A stretch of 64,000 nt of DNA from Betaproteobacteria bacterium (GCA_025358155.1 JANYKR010000039.1:35806-99805); one strand, 5' to 3'. Positions 43,743 through 53,365 are shown, counted from the stretch's first letter. Notes: generated by a model not told the origin, from the letters alone. Program-made: numbers and translations.

Positions 43743-43981
43743 CGCTTGGGGGTCGGTTGCAGGTTCGGGATTGAGGCATGCGGCATGCGGCTTGCGGCTG
43801 TCAGCTGCATGGATCGTGCATCCATTGCGTGCGTCCGCTTGTCGGCGCAAAGCCACACGGCAGCGAGCTCAGGGTTTCTAGCAAGTCGATTTTGCGCGGG
43901 ATTGCATACGCTTGCAATCTTGCCGGCCCAGCGCCGCGCACTCTCAACCCCACTCTGCGCTGTGGCGCCCGGAGAATGACG
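43743..43981. promoter_or_regulatory. Divergent control region of SnoaL B copy 2 and TonB receptor 2
   Basis: The 239 bases contain the best LacI-type site of the window (43901-43918), about 65 bases before the receptor start. GGAGA at 43971 is better spaced for the ATG at 43982 than for that at 43976. A GC-rich part near 43775-43800 has repeated gcatgcggc/gcggct units of unknown meaning. Confidence 0.55.
43901..43918. promoter_or_regulatory. LacI-type operator candidate 3 (best match)
   Basis: ATTGCATAC|GCTTGCAAT is an 18-base dyad with central CpG; the half-sites agree at seven of nine positions. This is the typical shape of LacI/GalR operators, and the motif core recurs at 39792-39809. 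Confidence 0.68.
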
Positions 43982-46624
43982 ATGACAAATGCCTCCCGCT
44001 TGATGCCCACGCCGCTGTCCCGCGCTGTGGCGTTGGCCTTTGGTGCCTGGGGCTTGATGGGGGCCGGTGCGGCGTTGGCGCAGGCCGCCCCGGCCGCTGC
44101 GGCGGCCGACAGCGGCCAGCTCGGCACCGTCACCGTCACCGCCACTCGCCGCATTGAAGACCAGCAAAAGGTCAGCACCTCGGTCACTGCCTTGTCGGCC
44201 GAGAAGCTGGCCGAGCGCAACATCTACGACATCTCGCAGCTCGAAGGCCTTTCACCAGGCTTCACTTTTGGCCGTTCGGGCTCCGATGCGCGCCCGGCGA
44301 TGCGCGGTGTGCGCACCGAGGCCGTGCAGCAAAACGCCGACACCACCATCGGTTTCTTCATCGACGGCATCTACAAGAGCCGGCCCAGCCAGGCCTTGGC
44401 CAGCTTTGTCGACCTGGAGCGCGTCGAGGTCCAGCGGGGCCCGCAAGGCACGCTGTTCGGGCGCAACACCTTTGGCGGCAACATCGTGTTGACGACCGCG
44501 CGGCCCGAGCTCGGCGAAACCAGCGCCGAAGGCAGTGTGCTGCTGGGCAGCTTCAAGCGATTGCGCGTGGAGGCGGTAGGCAATATCGCGGTGGCGCCCA
44601 CGGTGGCCTTGCGGCTGGCCGGTGCGGTGGACAAGTCCGACGGCTACGTGAAGAACGACTTCAACCCGGCGGCCGACCTGTTCGACCAGGACTTGCGCTA
44701 TTTCCGGGCGTCAATGCGCTTCAAGCCCGACAACCGCTTCGACGCCTTCATCAAGCTCGACAGTACCGAGCAGCGCGGCAACGGCGCCGGTGGCTTCAGC
44801 TATTTTCAGAGAGGCACCTATCTCAACAACACCTGCCGGCCGCTGCTGAACAGCACCTTTTACGCGCTCAACGGCCGGGGCGGCTTGGCCGACGGTGTGG
44901 CCGACTGCACCCGCACCCAAGCCAGCCCAGGGGGTGCCGTTGGCAGCACGGCCGATGTGGGCCGGCCGATCTACAGCCCAGGCAATGTGTGGCGGGTCGA
45001 GAACGACTACCAGTCGCAGCTGAAGCTGTCCGACATGAGCTTCACGGCCGATGTCTCCTACCGATTCGATACCGCCACGGTCAAGTCCATCACCGGTTTT
45101 TCTGATTTCTCCGTGCTGCGCACCGTTGACCAGGACTTCTCGCGCGAAGCCATTGCCATCAGCTACGAGCGCACCAAGAACAAGAGCTTCTCGCAAGAGC
45201 TGCAGGTGTTGTCAGAAGGCGCCGGACCCCTGGGGTACGTGGCCGGCGTCTACTTTTTCAAGGACAAGACCGACAACCTGGCCGTTTTCCAGTCGCTGCG
45301 CCGATCGGTGGGCAATGGCACCGCCGACACGGCGGTGTCAGAAACCGAATCCACCGCCGCTTACGGGCAGCTGAGTTTTGCGGTGAATGACGACCTCAAG
45401 CTCACCGCTGGCATGCGCTACACGGTAGACAAGAAAAAGTACAAGTTCGCCAACCGCAACTCGGTGGTGCCGGTCAGCGCCAACCTGGCCGACCCGGACC
45501 CGGTCTTCACGTCGCTGGACAACCTGGTGGCGGGCTCGGCGGCTTTTGGCAACGCCGGCGTCACCAATTGCGCCGCGACGGTGTTTCCCGCTGCTTCGGG
45601 TCCGGTCTTGGGCGCCAACTGCGGCGGGGTGGGCAACAACACGTTTTATGGCGCCACCTACACCCCCGTGGAGTTCAAGCGAACCACAGGCCGCCTGGCC
45701 GCCGAGTACAACCTGAGCAAGAGCCAGTTGCTCTACATGAGCTACAGCACCGGCTTCAGCTCGGGTGGTTTCAACGGCAGTCAGGCCGCCTTGAACACCG
45801 AGGCCACACGCACCTTCAATCCGCAAGAGGTCGCGGCTATCGAGATCGGCTCGAAGAACCGTTTCTTGAACAACACCTTGCAGGTCAACGTGGCGGCGTT
45901 TGCCAACCGCTACACCAACCAGCAAGAACAGCGCCAGGTGCCGGTAGGCCTGACCACGGCGTCGTTGCTGTTCAATGCCGCCAAGTCCAAGGCCAACGGC
46001 GTCGAGCTTGAAGGTGAATGGCGTGTCAACCGCCAGCTGACGCTGGGCGGCACCTTGTCGCTGCTGGACGCCAAGTACACCAGCTTCCCGGACGCGCCTG
46101 GCCCCATCGCCATCACCCAGCTCATCGACACCCCGGGCACGGCGGCCACGGTCGTGAATGGCGTGACCATCGCGCCGGCCGGGCAAACCCGCGTCTACGC
46201 GCCCGGCTACAACTGCGGCTTGATCAACGGCACGGGCGTCAACGGCGTGCCCCAGGCATTTGGCTGCAACCTGACCGGCAACAAGATCCCGTACGCGGCC
46301 AACACCTCGGGCTCGGTGTCTGCGGCCTATTCCATTGGCCTGGGCAGCATGGGTAGCATCACGCCGATGGTGGTGGTCAACTTCAACAGCGGCTACTACG
46401 GTCAGATTTACAACGTGGAGGCAGAAAAGCAAGGGGCCTTCACCAAGACCGACCTGAAGCTGAACTGGAAGATCAACGACGGCTTGAACATGCAGGCCTT
46501 CGTGGACAACGTCAGCAACACGGTGGTGATCAACCGCTTTGTCTGGGGCGGCGGCAGCACCATGCAAAACAGCGCCGCAGCGCCGCGCACCTTCGGCGTG
46601 AAGCTCGGCTATCGCTTCTTCTGA
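43982..46624 (+). CDS. TonB-dependent outer membrane receptor 2
   Basis: About 880 residues. I chose ATG 43982 because of its spacing from GGAGA; 43976 is possible. The signal peptide is SRAVALAFGAWGLMGAGAALAQA. A TonB-box-like GTVTVTATRR is followed by the plug: LSPGFTFGRSGSDARPAMRG, FFIDGIYKSR and VEVQRGPQGTLFGRNTFGGNI. The barrel ends FGVKLGYRFF. The plug motifs match receptor 1 closely, showing duplication within the locus. A MetE-like gene starts eight bases after the stop and is almost certainly co-transcribed. Confidence 0.95.
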   Translation: MTNASRLMPTPLSRAVALAFGAWGLMGAGAALAQAAPAAAAADSGQLGTVTVTATRRIEDQQKVSTSVTALSAEKLAERNIYDISQLEGLSPGFTFGRSGSDARPAMRGVRTEAVQQNADTTIGFFIDGIYKSRPSQALASFVDLERVEVQRGPQGTLFGRNTFGGNIVLTTARPELGETSAEGSVLLGSFKRLRVEAVGNIAVAPTVALRLAGAVDKSDGYVKNDFNPAADLFDQDLRYFRASMRFKPDNRFDAFIKLDSTEQRGNGAGGFSYFQRGTYLNNTCRPLLNSTFYALNGRGGLADGVADCTRTQASPGGAVGSTADVGRPIYSPGNVWRVENDYQSQLKLSDMSFTADVSYRFDTATVKSITGFSDFSVLRTVDQDFSREAIAISYERTKNKSFSQELQVLSEGAGPLGYVAGVYFFKDKTDNLAVFQSLRRSVGNGTADTAVSETESTAAYGQLSFAVNDDLKLTAGMRYTVDKKKYKFANRNSVVPVSANLADPDPVFTSLDNLVAGSAAFGNAGVTNCAATVFPAASGPVLGANCGGVGNNTFYGATYTPVEFKRTTGRLAAEYNLSKSQLLYMSYSTGFSSGGFNGSQAALNTEATRTFNPQEVAAIEIGSKNRFLNNTLQVNVAAFANRYTNQQEQRQVPVGLTTASLLFNAAKSKANGVELEGEWRVNRQLTLGGTLSLLDAKYTSFPDAPGPIAITQLIDTPGTAATVVNGVTIAPAGQTRVYAPGYNCGLINGTGVNGVPQAFGCNLTGNKIPYAANTSGSVSAAYSIGLGSMGSITPMVVVNFNSGYYGQIYNVEAEKQGAFTKTDLKLNWKINDGLNMQAFVDNVSNTVVINRFVWGGGSTMQNSAAAPRTFGVKLGYRFF

Positions 46625-46632
46625 GACCCGTC

Positions 46633-47784
46633 ATGCCGTCTTCCCGCACAAGCCCCCACACCACCCGCCTGGCGACCACCCACGTCGGCAGCCTGCCGCG
46701 CAGCCAACCCGTGGTCGACCAGATCTTTGCCCTCGAAAAGGGTGAGCCGGTGGACGAAGCCCGCTTCGACGCCATCATGGCCAAAGCCATCGACGACTGC
46801 GTGGCGCGGCAGGTGGCTGCGGGGGTGGACATCGTCAGCGATGGCGAGATGAGCAAGATCAGCTACGCCACCTACATCAAGGATCGCTATACCGGCTTTG
46901 ACGGCGACAGCCCCCGGCGCACCCCGGCTGACCTGACCGACTTCCCCGGTTTCATGGACCGTCTGCGCAGCAGTGGCGGCACGCCCACCTACCGCAGGCC
47001 TTGCTGCGTGGGCCCGATTGCGGTCAAGACGCTGGCGCCGCTGCACAAGGACATCGCCCACTTGAAGGCCGCTGCGGCCCGGCATGGCGCGGCGCAGATG
47101 TTCATGAACGCGGCTTCACCAGGCGTGGTGGCGCTGTTCCAGCCCAACCAGCACTACGCCGACGACGATGCCTACCTCGAAGCGCTGGCGCGTGCGCTGC
47201 GGCATGAGTACCACGCCATCGTCGATGCGGGCCTGATCCTGCAGATCGACTCGCCTGATCTGGGCCTGGGTCGGCACATGATGTTCAAGGAGCTCGATGA
47301 CGCGGCCTACCTGACGCGCATTCAAAAGCACATCGAGGCGCTGAACTTTGCCCTGGTGGCCTTGCCGGCCGACCGCTTGCGCATGCACGTTTGCTGGGGC
47401 AACTACGAGGGCCCGCACCACAAGGATGTGCCACTGGCCACCCTCCTGCCCACGGTGCTGAAAGCCAAGCCGCAGGGCCTGTTGTTCGAGACCGCCAACC
47501 CGCGCCACGGGCATGAGTGGGCCACCATCCGCGACATGCAAGCGCTCATTCCGCAGGACAAGGTGTTGATCCCTGGCGTGCTCGACACCACCACCAACTT
47601 CATTGAACACCCTGAGTTGATTGCCCAGCGTCTGCAGCGCTTCGTTGACATCGTCGGCGCTGACCGGGTCATTGCCGGCAGCGACTGCGGCTTTGGCACC
47701 TTTGCCGGCTTTGGCGCGGTGGACGAGGACATCGTCTACGCCAAGCTGGCAGCCATGGCGCAAGGTGCGCAGCGCGTGACTTGA
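46633..47784 (+). CDS. MetE C-terminal-like (cobalamin-independent) methyltransferase family protein
   Basis: A 383-residue protein of the MetE C-terminal/UROD-like barrel family. Features are ATTHVGSLPRSQPVVD at the N-terminus, GVDIVSDGEMSKISY, LILQIDSPDLGLGRH, the His/Cys-bearing RLRMHVCWGNYEGPHHKD and the late Cys in IAGSDCGFGTF, together a His-x-Cys...Cys zinc site. It is half the length of true MetE and lacks its N-terminal domain. Family members transfer methyl or alkyl groups to thiols or cleave activated carbons. Tight coupling to a TonB receptor suggests it handles the imported compound, not methionine synthesis. Confidence 0.88.
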   Translation: MPSSRTSPHTTRLATTHVGSLPRSQPVVDQIFALEKGEPVDEARFDAIMAKAIDDCVARQVAAGVDIVSDGEMSKISYATYIKDRYTGFDGDSPRRTPADLTDFPGFMDRLRSSGGTPTYRRPCCVGPIAVKTLAPLHKDIAHLKAAAARHGAAQMFMNAASPGVVALFQPNQHYADDDAYLEALARALRHEYHAIVDAGLILQIDSPDLGLGRHMMFKELDDAAYLTRIQKHIEALNFALVALPADRLRMHVCWGNYEGPHHKDVPLATLLPTVLKAKPQGLLFETANPRHGHEWATIRDMQALIPQDKVLIPGVLDTTTNFIEHPELIAQRLQRFVDIVGADRVIAGSDCGFGTFAGFGAVDEDIVYAKLAAMAQGAQRVT

Positions 47785-47843
47785 TCCTGGCGAGCGGCGC
47801 CAACGCACCGGGCCATCACGCCCCGGCGCCGGCCCGCTGAACC

Positions 47844-48914
47844 TTAGGCCGCCTGCAAGTGGCAGGCCACTGCCCGCCCACCGCCCATGTCCAGCAGGGG
47901 CGGGTCTTCGCTGCGGCACCGGGCGATGGCCAAGGGGCAGCGGGTGTGGAAGCGGCAGCCCGGCGGCGGCTTGAGCGCGCTCGGCACCTCACCCTGCACC
48001 ACGATGCGTTTGCGCGCACGCTCCACCACCGGGTCCGCCACCGGCACCGCCGACAGCAGCGCCTGGGTGTAGGGGTGCAGCGGCTCGCGGTAGAGGTCGT
48101 CGCGGGCGGCGATCTCGACGATGCGGCCCAGGTACATCACCGCCACCCGGTGGCTCAGGTGCCGCACCACCGCCAGATCGTGGGCGATGAACAGGTAGCC
48201 CAGACCGAGGCGCTCTTGCAGCTCCTGCAACACGTTGACCACCTGGGCCTGGATCGACACGTCCAGCGCCGAGACCGGTTCATCGCAGATGATCAGGCTG
48301 GGCTCCAGCGCCAGGGCGCGCGCGATGCCGATGCGTTGGCGTTGGCCGCCCGAGAACTCATGCGGATAGCGGTCGGCCATGTCGGGCAGCAGGCCCACCG
48401 TCTTGAGCAGCGCCGCGATGCGGTCCTGGTACTCGGACTTGTTGCTGGCCATGCCGTGCACTTGCAGCGGCTCACCCACCAGGTTGCGCACCGTCATGCG
48501 CGGATTGAGCGAGCCGTAGGGGTCTTGGTAGACCATTTGCATGCGGCGCCGGAAAGTGCCGGTGCGGGCTTGCTGGGTGCTGATGTCCTCACCCTCGAAG
48601 ACGATGCGCCCGCCGGTCAGCGGCTGCATGCGCAGCACCGCCAGGCCGGTGGTGCTCTTGCCGCAGCCACTCTCGCCCACCAGGCCCAGTGTCTGGCCTG
48701 GCGCCAGGCTGAACGACACCCCGTCCACTGCCTTGACCGCACCGGCCGAGCGCCGCAGCAGCCCGCTGCCCGGCAGCGGAAAGTGCACCTTCAGGTCTTC
48801 AACCCGCAGCAGGTCACCAGCGGGTGGCCGAACGCCAGCAGGCTCAGCGGCGGTTGCAGGGGTGGCGCGGTGGGCGGCCAGGTTGGTGGCCGCCGAGGTT
48901 TCAGACGACAGCAT
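47844..48914 (-). CDS. Oligopeptide-type ABC transporter ATPase (DppF/OppF-like)
   Basis: A 356-residue ATPase with a 35-residue Ala-rich N-terminal extension. Walker A is GESGCGKSTTG, Q-loop QMVYQDPYGSLNPRMTV, signature FSGGQRQRIGIARALAL, Walker B LIICDEPVSALDVSIQAQ. The C-terminal oligopeptide-transporter motif LHPYTQALLSAVPVADP and Cys-rich CRFHTRCPLAIARC end the protein. It overlaps the DppD-like gene by 14 bases and is the last gene of the operon. Confidence 0.95.
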   Translation of the reverse strand: MLSSETSAATNLAAHRATPATAAEPAGVRPPAGDLLRVEDLKVHFPLPGSGLLRRSAGAVKAVDGVSFSLAPGQTLGLVGESGCGKSTTGLAVLRMQPLTGGRIVFEGEDISTQQARTGTFRRRMQMVYQDPYGSLNPRMTVRNLVGEPLQVHGMASNKSEYQDRIAALLKTVGLLPDMADRYPHEFSGGQRQRIGIARALALEPSLIICDEPVSALDVSIQAQVVNVLQELQERLGLGYLFIAHDLAVVRHLSHRVAVMYLGRIVEIAARDDLYREPLHPYTQALLSAVPVADPVVERARKRIVVQGEVPSALKPPPGCRFHTRCPLAIARCRSEDPPLLDMGGGRAVACHLQAA

Positions 48915-49884
48915 GGTGGCAGGCGCTCAGGTGGCCGGGGGCGGCTTCGCGCAGTGGCGGGCGCGTGGTTTGGCAGAGGGCATCAGCACGGCCGCAGCGC
49001 GGCGCAAACGCGCAACCCGGCGGCAAGCGCGCCAGGTCGGGCGGCTGACCGATGATGGGCACCAGGCGTTGGCCGGCGGTGCTGTCGAGCCTGGGGATCG
49101 AGGCCAGCAAACCCTGGGTGTACGGGTGGCGCGGGTGGGCATACAGCTCACCGGCCGGCGCCTGCTCGACGATGCGGCCGCCATACATCACGGCCACATG
49201 GTCGGCGTAGCGCGCCACCACGCCCAGGTCGTGGGTGATCAGGATCAGCGCTGCGCCGGTCTCGTCGGTCAGCGCCTTGAGCAGGTCCAGGATCTGCGCC
49301 TGCACCGTCACGTCCAGCGCGGTGGTGGGCTCGTCGGCAATGATCAGTTTGGGCTGGCAGGCCAGCGCCATGGCAATCATCGTGCGCTGGCGCATGCCGC
49401 CCGAGTACTGGTGCGGCCAGGTGTGCAGCCGGCTGGCCGCGTCGGGGATGCGCACCCGCTCCAACAGGCTGCATGCGGCCTCGTAGGCCCGGGCCCAGGG
49501 CAACTTGCGGTGCACGTTGACCGGCTCGGCGATCTGCAGGCCGACCGTGAGCGACGGGTTGAGCGAGCTCATCGGCTCCTGGAAGATCATCGCGATGCGG
49601 TCACCGCGGATGTCGCGCATCTGCGCCTCGCTCAATTTGAGCAGGTCCTGACCCTCGAACAGCATCTCGCCCGCCGTGATGCGGCCGGGCGGATTCGGGA
49701 TCAGCCGCATCAGCGACATCGCGGTCACGCTCTTGCCCGAACCCGACTCGCCCACGATGGCCAGGGTCTGACCGGCCGCCACGGTGAACGAGACATCATC
49801 GACCGCGGTCAGCTCTCCGCGCTCGGTGCGAAAGCGGGTGGTCAGGCCTTTGACTTCCAGCAGGGGCGGGTTGGCGGGGGGCAT
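48901..49884 (-). CDS. Oligopeptide-type ABC transporter ATPase (DppD/OppD-like)
   Basis: A 327-residue ATPase. Walker A is [12 protein letters not shown]-loop [18 protein letters not shown], signature [17 protein letters not shown], Walker [19 protein letters not shown]. The C-terminal [18 protein letters not shown] and Cys-containing [14 protein letters not shown] are the Opp/Dpp domain. Together with the DppF-like protein it forms the heterodimeric motor. It lies 19 bases after the second binding-protein gene. Confidence 0.95.
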   Translation of the reverse strand: MPPANPPLLEVKGLTTRFRTERGELTAVDDVSFTVAAGQTLAIVGESGSGKSVTAMSLMRLIPNPPGRITAGEMLFEGQDLLKLSEAQMRDIRGDRIAMIFQEPMSSLNPSLTVGLQIAEPVNVHRKLPWARAYEAACSLLERVRIPDAASRLHTWPHQYSGGMRQRTMIAMALACQPKLIIADEPTTALDVTVQAQILDLLKALTDETGAALILITHDLGVVARYADHVAVMYGGRIVEQAPAGELYAHPRHPYTQGLLASIPRLDSTAGQRLVPIIGQPPDLARLPPGCAFAPRCGRADALCQTTRPPLREAAPGHLSACHHAVV

Positions 49885-49903
49885 GTCGGGTCAGGTTGCG
49901 GCG

Positions 49904-51610
49904 TCAGAAGCCAGCGTTTTTCTTCAGTTCCTGGTCCACCCAGACCCGGGCATGGATGGGCCCGGGGCGGTCGGCGCCGGCGCGCAACTCGCCGCCGTAG
50001 TTTTTGACCCAGGGCCACCAGGCGGTGTAGACATAGGGCACCGGCAAGAAGATGTGCGGCGCCTTGTCCAGGATCTCGCGCACCATCAACTTGACCTTGA
50101 TCTGGCGCACCCGCTCATCGGGCTCGGCATACACCGCGGCCATCTTCTTGTCGAACTCCGGGTCGCTGTGCTGCGACGGGTTCCAGGTCTGCTTGGACAC
50201 GAAGGTCTTGCGCAGCGAGGTGGTGGGGTTGGTCAGCCCGGCCTGCAAAAAGTAACCTGCCGCGTTGGTCTTGGTGGTCATGGCCGACAAATAGCCCGGG
50301 TACTCCAGCACCTGGATCTCCATCTTGACGCCCACCTTGGCCAGGTAGGCGGCAATCTGGGCCAGCAGGTCGTTGTCCAGGCTGGCCGACGAGGTCTGTG
50401 TCTTGAAGCTGAAGCCGGTCGGGTAGCCGGCCTCGGCCAGCAGCGCCTTGGCCTTGACCGGGTTGTAGACGTAGAGCTCCTTGACCGAGTCGGGCATGTC
50501 GGCCAGCGGCTCGAAGTAGCCGAGGTGGTTGGCATGCATCGGAAAGTTGAGCATCTCGGCGTTGCCGCCGTAGTAGGTCTTGATGATCTCGGCCTTGTTG
50601 ACGGCCATGTTCAGTGCCCGGCGTACCCGCACGTCGTCAAACGGCTTCTGGTCCACCCGCAGCGTGATGTAGCTGCCGTTGTTGCTGAGAAACTTGTGCC
50701 ACTGCAGCTTGGGTGCACTTTTTTTCAGCTCGTCCACCGCGCTCCAGCGCACGGATTCCATGATGTCGAGCTTGCCGGTGCGCAACGCGGTGAGCGCGGT
50801 GGATTCGTCCTTGATGTAGCGGTAGGTGATGGTGTCGGCAAACGGCAGCTTGTACTTCTCGCCGGCGATGGTTTCACTGTCCCAGTAGGCGGGATTCCTG
50901 GTGAAGGTCATCGCGTTGCCCTGCACATAGTTTGTCAGTGCGTAGGGGCCCGTGCCGTTGACGTTCTTCCAGTCTTTGCCGCCGGTCTCCATCACCTCTC
51001 TGGGCACGATCGCCGAGTAGTAGCCCCAGCCCCAGCGGTAGTCCCACTCGGCGTTGTAGACCGAAAAGCTCATCACCACCGTGTGCTTGCCAGTGGCTTC
51101 CACCTTGCTGATGTGGTCGAAGTACGTGGGGATCTTCTTGGGGCTCTTGTTCATGCGGTCATAGCTGTAGACCACATCGTCGGCCACCAGCTCGCGCGCA
51201 GGCATCACGCCCGGCTTGGCCGGAAACATCACGCCTTTGCGCAACTGCACCTCCAGCCGCAACGGATTGTCCAGCAGCTTCCAGCTCTCGGCCAGCTCAC
51301 CGCGCAGGGCGTCGGGCGGTATCCAGCCGTCGGTGATGAAGTCGTGCTTGCCGCCGTTGCGCCTGGCCTTGCTCAGGTCGGCGGCAAACAGCTGCTCGTA
51401 GACCAGCCCGGTGTCCTGGTTGAACTTCCAGGCCCAGTCGGCTGAATCGAAGGTGAGCGGCGCAATCGTGTAATAGGCATTGGCAATGCTGAGCGCACCG
51501 CCGTACTGGGGTTTTGCGGACGCCTTGGGCTGGGCCTGGGCAGCGCCGGCCAGGGCCAGGGCCACGGCCAGCGTGGTGAGCGTAGCTGCAACGTTTGCCA
51601 TCGCGGTCAC
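49904..51610 (-). CDS. Family-5 solute-binding protein (tandem copy 2)
   Basis: A 568-residue exported protein; the ATG at 51610 or 51601 precedes a signal peptide (ANVAATLTTLAVALALAGAAQA). The mature part starts KPQYGGALSIANAYYTIAPL and contains VRVRRALNMAVNKAEIIKTYYGG and YNPVKAKALLAEAGYPTGF, typical of Dpp/Opp binding proteins. It aligns along its whole length with the upstream copy, for example SADWAWKFNQDTGLVYEQLFAADLSKARRN, so the two arose by tandem duplication. Only three bases separate the two genes. The ligand is not identifiable; family members bind peptides, opines, nickel or other small molecules. Confidence 0.93.
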   Translation of the reverse strand: MTAMANVAATLTTLAVALALAGAAQAQPKASAKPQYGGALSIANAYYTIAPLTFDSADWAWKFNQDTGLVYEQLFAADLSKARRNGGKHDFITDGWIPPDALRGELAESWKLLDNPLRLEVQLRKGVMFPAKPGVMPARELVADDVVYSYDRMNKSPKKIPTYFDHISKVEATGKHTVVMSFSVYNAEWDYRWGWGYYSAIVPREVMETGGKDWKNVNGTGPYALTNYVQGNAMTFTRNPAYWDSETIAGEKYKLPFADTITYRYIKDESTALTALRTGKLDIMESVRWSAVDELKKSAPKLQWHKFLSNNGSYITLRVDQKPFDDVRVRRALNMAVNKAEIIKTYYGGNAEMLNFPMHANHLGYFEPLADMPDSVKELYVYNPVKAKALLAEAGYPTGFSFKTQTSSASLDNDLLAQIAAYLAKVGVKMEIQVLEYPGYLSAMTTKTNAAGYFLQAGLTNPTTSLRKTFVSKQTWNPSQHSDPEFDKKMAAVYAEPDERVRQIKVKLMVREILDKAPHIFLPVPYVYTAWWPWVKNYGGELRAGADRPGPIHARVWVDQELKKNAGF

Positions 51611-51613
51611 CCC

Positions 51614-53365
51614 TCAAAAGCCCATCTTCTTCTTCATGTCCTGGTCCACCCACATGCGGGCGTGGATAGGGTTGGGCCGCTCGGACCCGGCGCGCAACTC
51701 GCCGCCGTAGTTCTTGACCCAAGGCCACCAGGCGGTAAAGCCGTACTGGGTGGGTAGCCAGAGGTAGGGTGCCTTTTCAAGGATCTCGCGGTTCAGCAGC
51801 TTGGCCTTGATCTGGCGTACCCGCTCGTCAGGCTCGGCGTAGATCTCGGCCATCTTCTTGTCGAACTCGGGCTCGCTGAACTGGGACGGGTTCCAGTACT
51901 GGCCCTTCATGAAGTTCTTGCGCAGCGAGGTGGTCGGGTTGGTGGCACCGGCGAACATGTAGTATCCCGGCGCGTTGGTCCTGGTGCCCATGGCCGACAT
52001 GAAGGCCGGGTACTCCAGCACCTGGATCTCCATCTTGACGCCGACCTTGGCCAGGTAGGCCGCCACCATCGCCAGCAGGTCGTTGTCCACACTGGCCGAG
52101 GTGGTCTGGGTCTTGAACGCGAAGCCGCTCGGGTAGCCGGCCTCGGCCAGCAGCGCCTTGGCCTTGGCCGGGTTGTAGACAAACAGCTCCTTGACCGACT
52201 CGGGCATGTCTGAGAGCGGCTCGTAGTAGCCGACCCAGGTCGGGTGCATCGGGAAGGCAAGCATCTCGGCCTGGCCGCCCCAGTAGGTCTTGATGATCTC
52301 GGCCTTGTTGACGGCCATGTTGAGCGCGCGCCGCACCCGCACATCGTCAAACGGCTTGGTGTCGGTGCGCAGCGCGACAAAGTTGCCGCCCATCGCCAGG
52401 TACTTGCTCCACTGCAGTTTGGGCGCGTTTTTCTTGAGCTCGTCGGCCGCGCTCCAGCGCACGGCCTCCAGCACATCTACCTTGCCGGTGCGCAGCGCCG
52501 TCATCATGGTCGCCTCGTCCTTGATGAAGCGGTAGGTGATGCTGTCGGCAAACGGCAGTTTGTAGGGCGTGCCGCCAATCGTCTCGCTGTCCCAGTACTC
52601 CTTGTTCTTGGTAAAGGTCAGCGAGTTGCCTTGCACGTAGTTGCTCAGCAGGAAGGGCCCGGTGCCGTTGGCGTTTTTCCAGTCTTGCGCGCCGGCGGCC
52701 ACCACCTCCTTAGGCATGATGGCCGAGTAGTAGCCCCAGCCAAAGCGGTAGTCGTACTCGGCGTTGTAGTACTTGTAGGTGAAGACGACGGTGTGCTTGC
52801 CGGTGGCCTCGACCTTGTCGACATGGTCAAAGTAGCCGGCAATCTTCTTGGGGCTCTTGACCAGCCGGTCGTAGCTGTAGACCACGTCCTCGGCTGTCAT
52901 TTCACGCGCTGCCATCACGCCGGCCTTGGCCGGAAACATGATGCCCTTGCGCAACTGCACCTCCAGGCGCCACGGGTTCTGCTTGAGCTCCCACTTCTCG
53001 GCCAGCTCGCCGCGGATGCCGTCGGTCGGCAGGTAGGCATCAGACTGGAACGGGTACTTGCCGCCGTTGCGCTTGCTCTTGCTGAGGTCGGCGGCAAACA
53101 ACTGCTCGTAGGTCAGGCCGGTGTCCTGGTTGTGCTTCCAGGGCCAGTCGGCCGCATCAAAGGACAGCGGCGAAACGGTGTAGTAGACGTTGCCGATGCT
53201 CAGCGTGCCGCCGTACTGCGGCTTTTCAGCGGCGGCGGCCGGGGCTGGGGCCGCCTTGGCCGCAGGCGCCTGGGCCAGTGCGGGTGTGGCGGCGAGCCAG
53301 CCTGCCGCGAGCAATGCGGCGAGCAAGGGAGTGGCAGGGTGCGTCGAGGGTGTGAGGCGGGTCAT
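51614..53365 (-). CDS. Family-5 solute-binding protein (tandem copy 1)
   Basis: A 583-residue exported protein with a signal peptide (PLLAALLAAGWLAATPALA) and a short AAPAPAAAAEK linker. The mature region KPQYGGTLSIGNVYYTVSPLS, VRVRRALNMAVNKAEIIKTYWGG and YNPAKAKALLAEAGYPSGF mirror copy 2. Both copies end in a conserved NPIHARMWVDQ/GPIHARVWVDQ segment. The small differences, such as TYWGG/TYYGG, may change ligand preference. Located after the permeases, before copy 2. Confidence 0.93.
   Translation of the reverse strand: MTRLTPSTHPATPLLAALLAAGWLAATPALAQAPAAKAAPAPAAAAEKPQYGGTLSIGNVYYTVSPLSFDAADWPWKHNQDTGLTYEQLFAADLSKSKRNGGKYPFQSDAYLPTDGIRGELAEKWELKQNPWRLEVQLRKGIMFPAKAGVMAAREMTAEDVVYSYDRLVKSPKKIAGYFDHVDKVEATGKHTVVFTYKYYNAEYDYRFGWGYYSAIMPKEVVAAGAQDWKNANGTGPFLLSNYVQGNSLTFTKNKEYWDSETIGGTPYKLPFADSITYRFIKDEATMMTALRTGKVDVLEAVRWSAADELKKNAPKLQWSKYLAMGGNFVALRTDTKPFDDVRVRRALNMAVNKAEIIKTYWGGQAEMLAFPMHPTWVGYYEPLSDMPESVKELFVYNPAKAKALLAEAGYPSGFAFKTQTTSASVDNDLLAMVAAYLAKVGVKMEIQVLEYPAFMSAMGTRTNAPGYYMFAGATNPTTSLRKNFMKGQYWNPSQFSEPEFDKKMAEIYAEPDERVRQIKAKLLNREILEKAPYLWLPTQYGFTAWWPWVKNYGGELRAGSERPNPIHARMWVDQDMKKKMGF

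Noticed and set aside
46633-47784. Housekeeping methionine synthase MetE
   Set aside because: Half-length, without the N-terminal domain, and coupled to a TonB receptor gene.
19848-47784. Polyketide biosynthesis cluster because of SnoaL-like proteins
   Set aside because: No ketosynthase, acyl carrier protein or other polyketide synthase gene is present; transporters and hydrolases point to catabolism.
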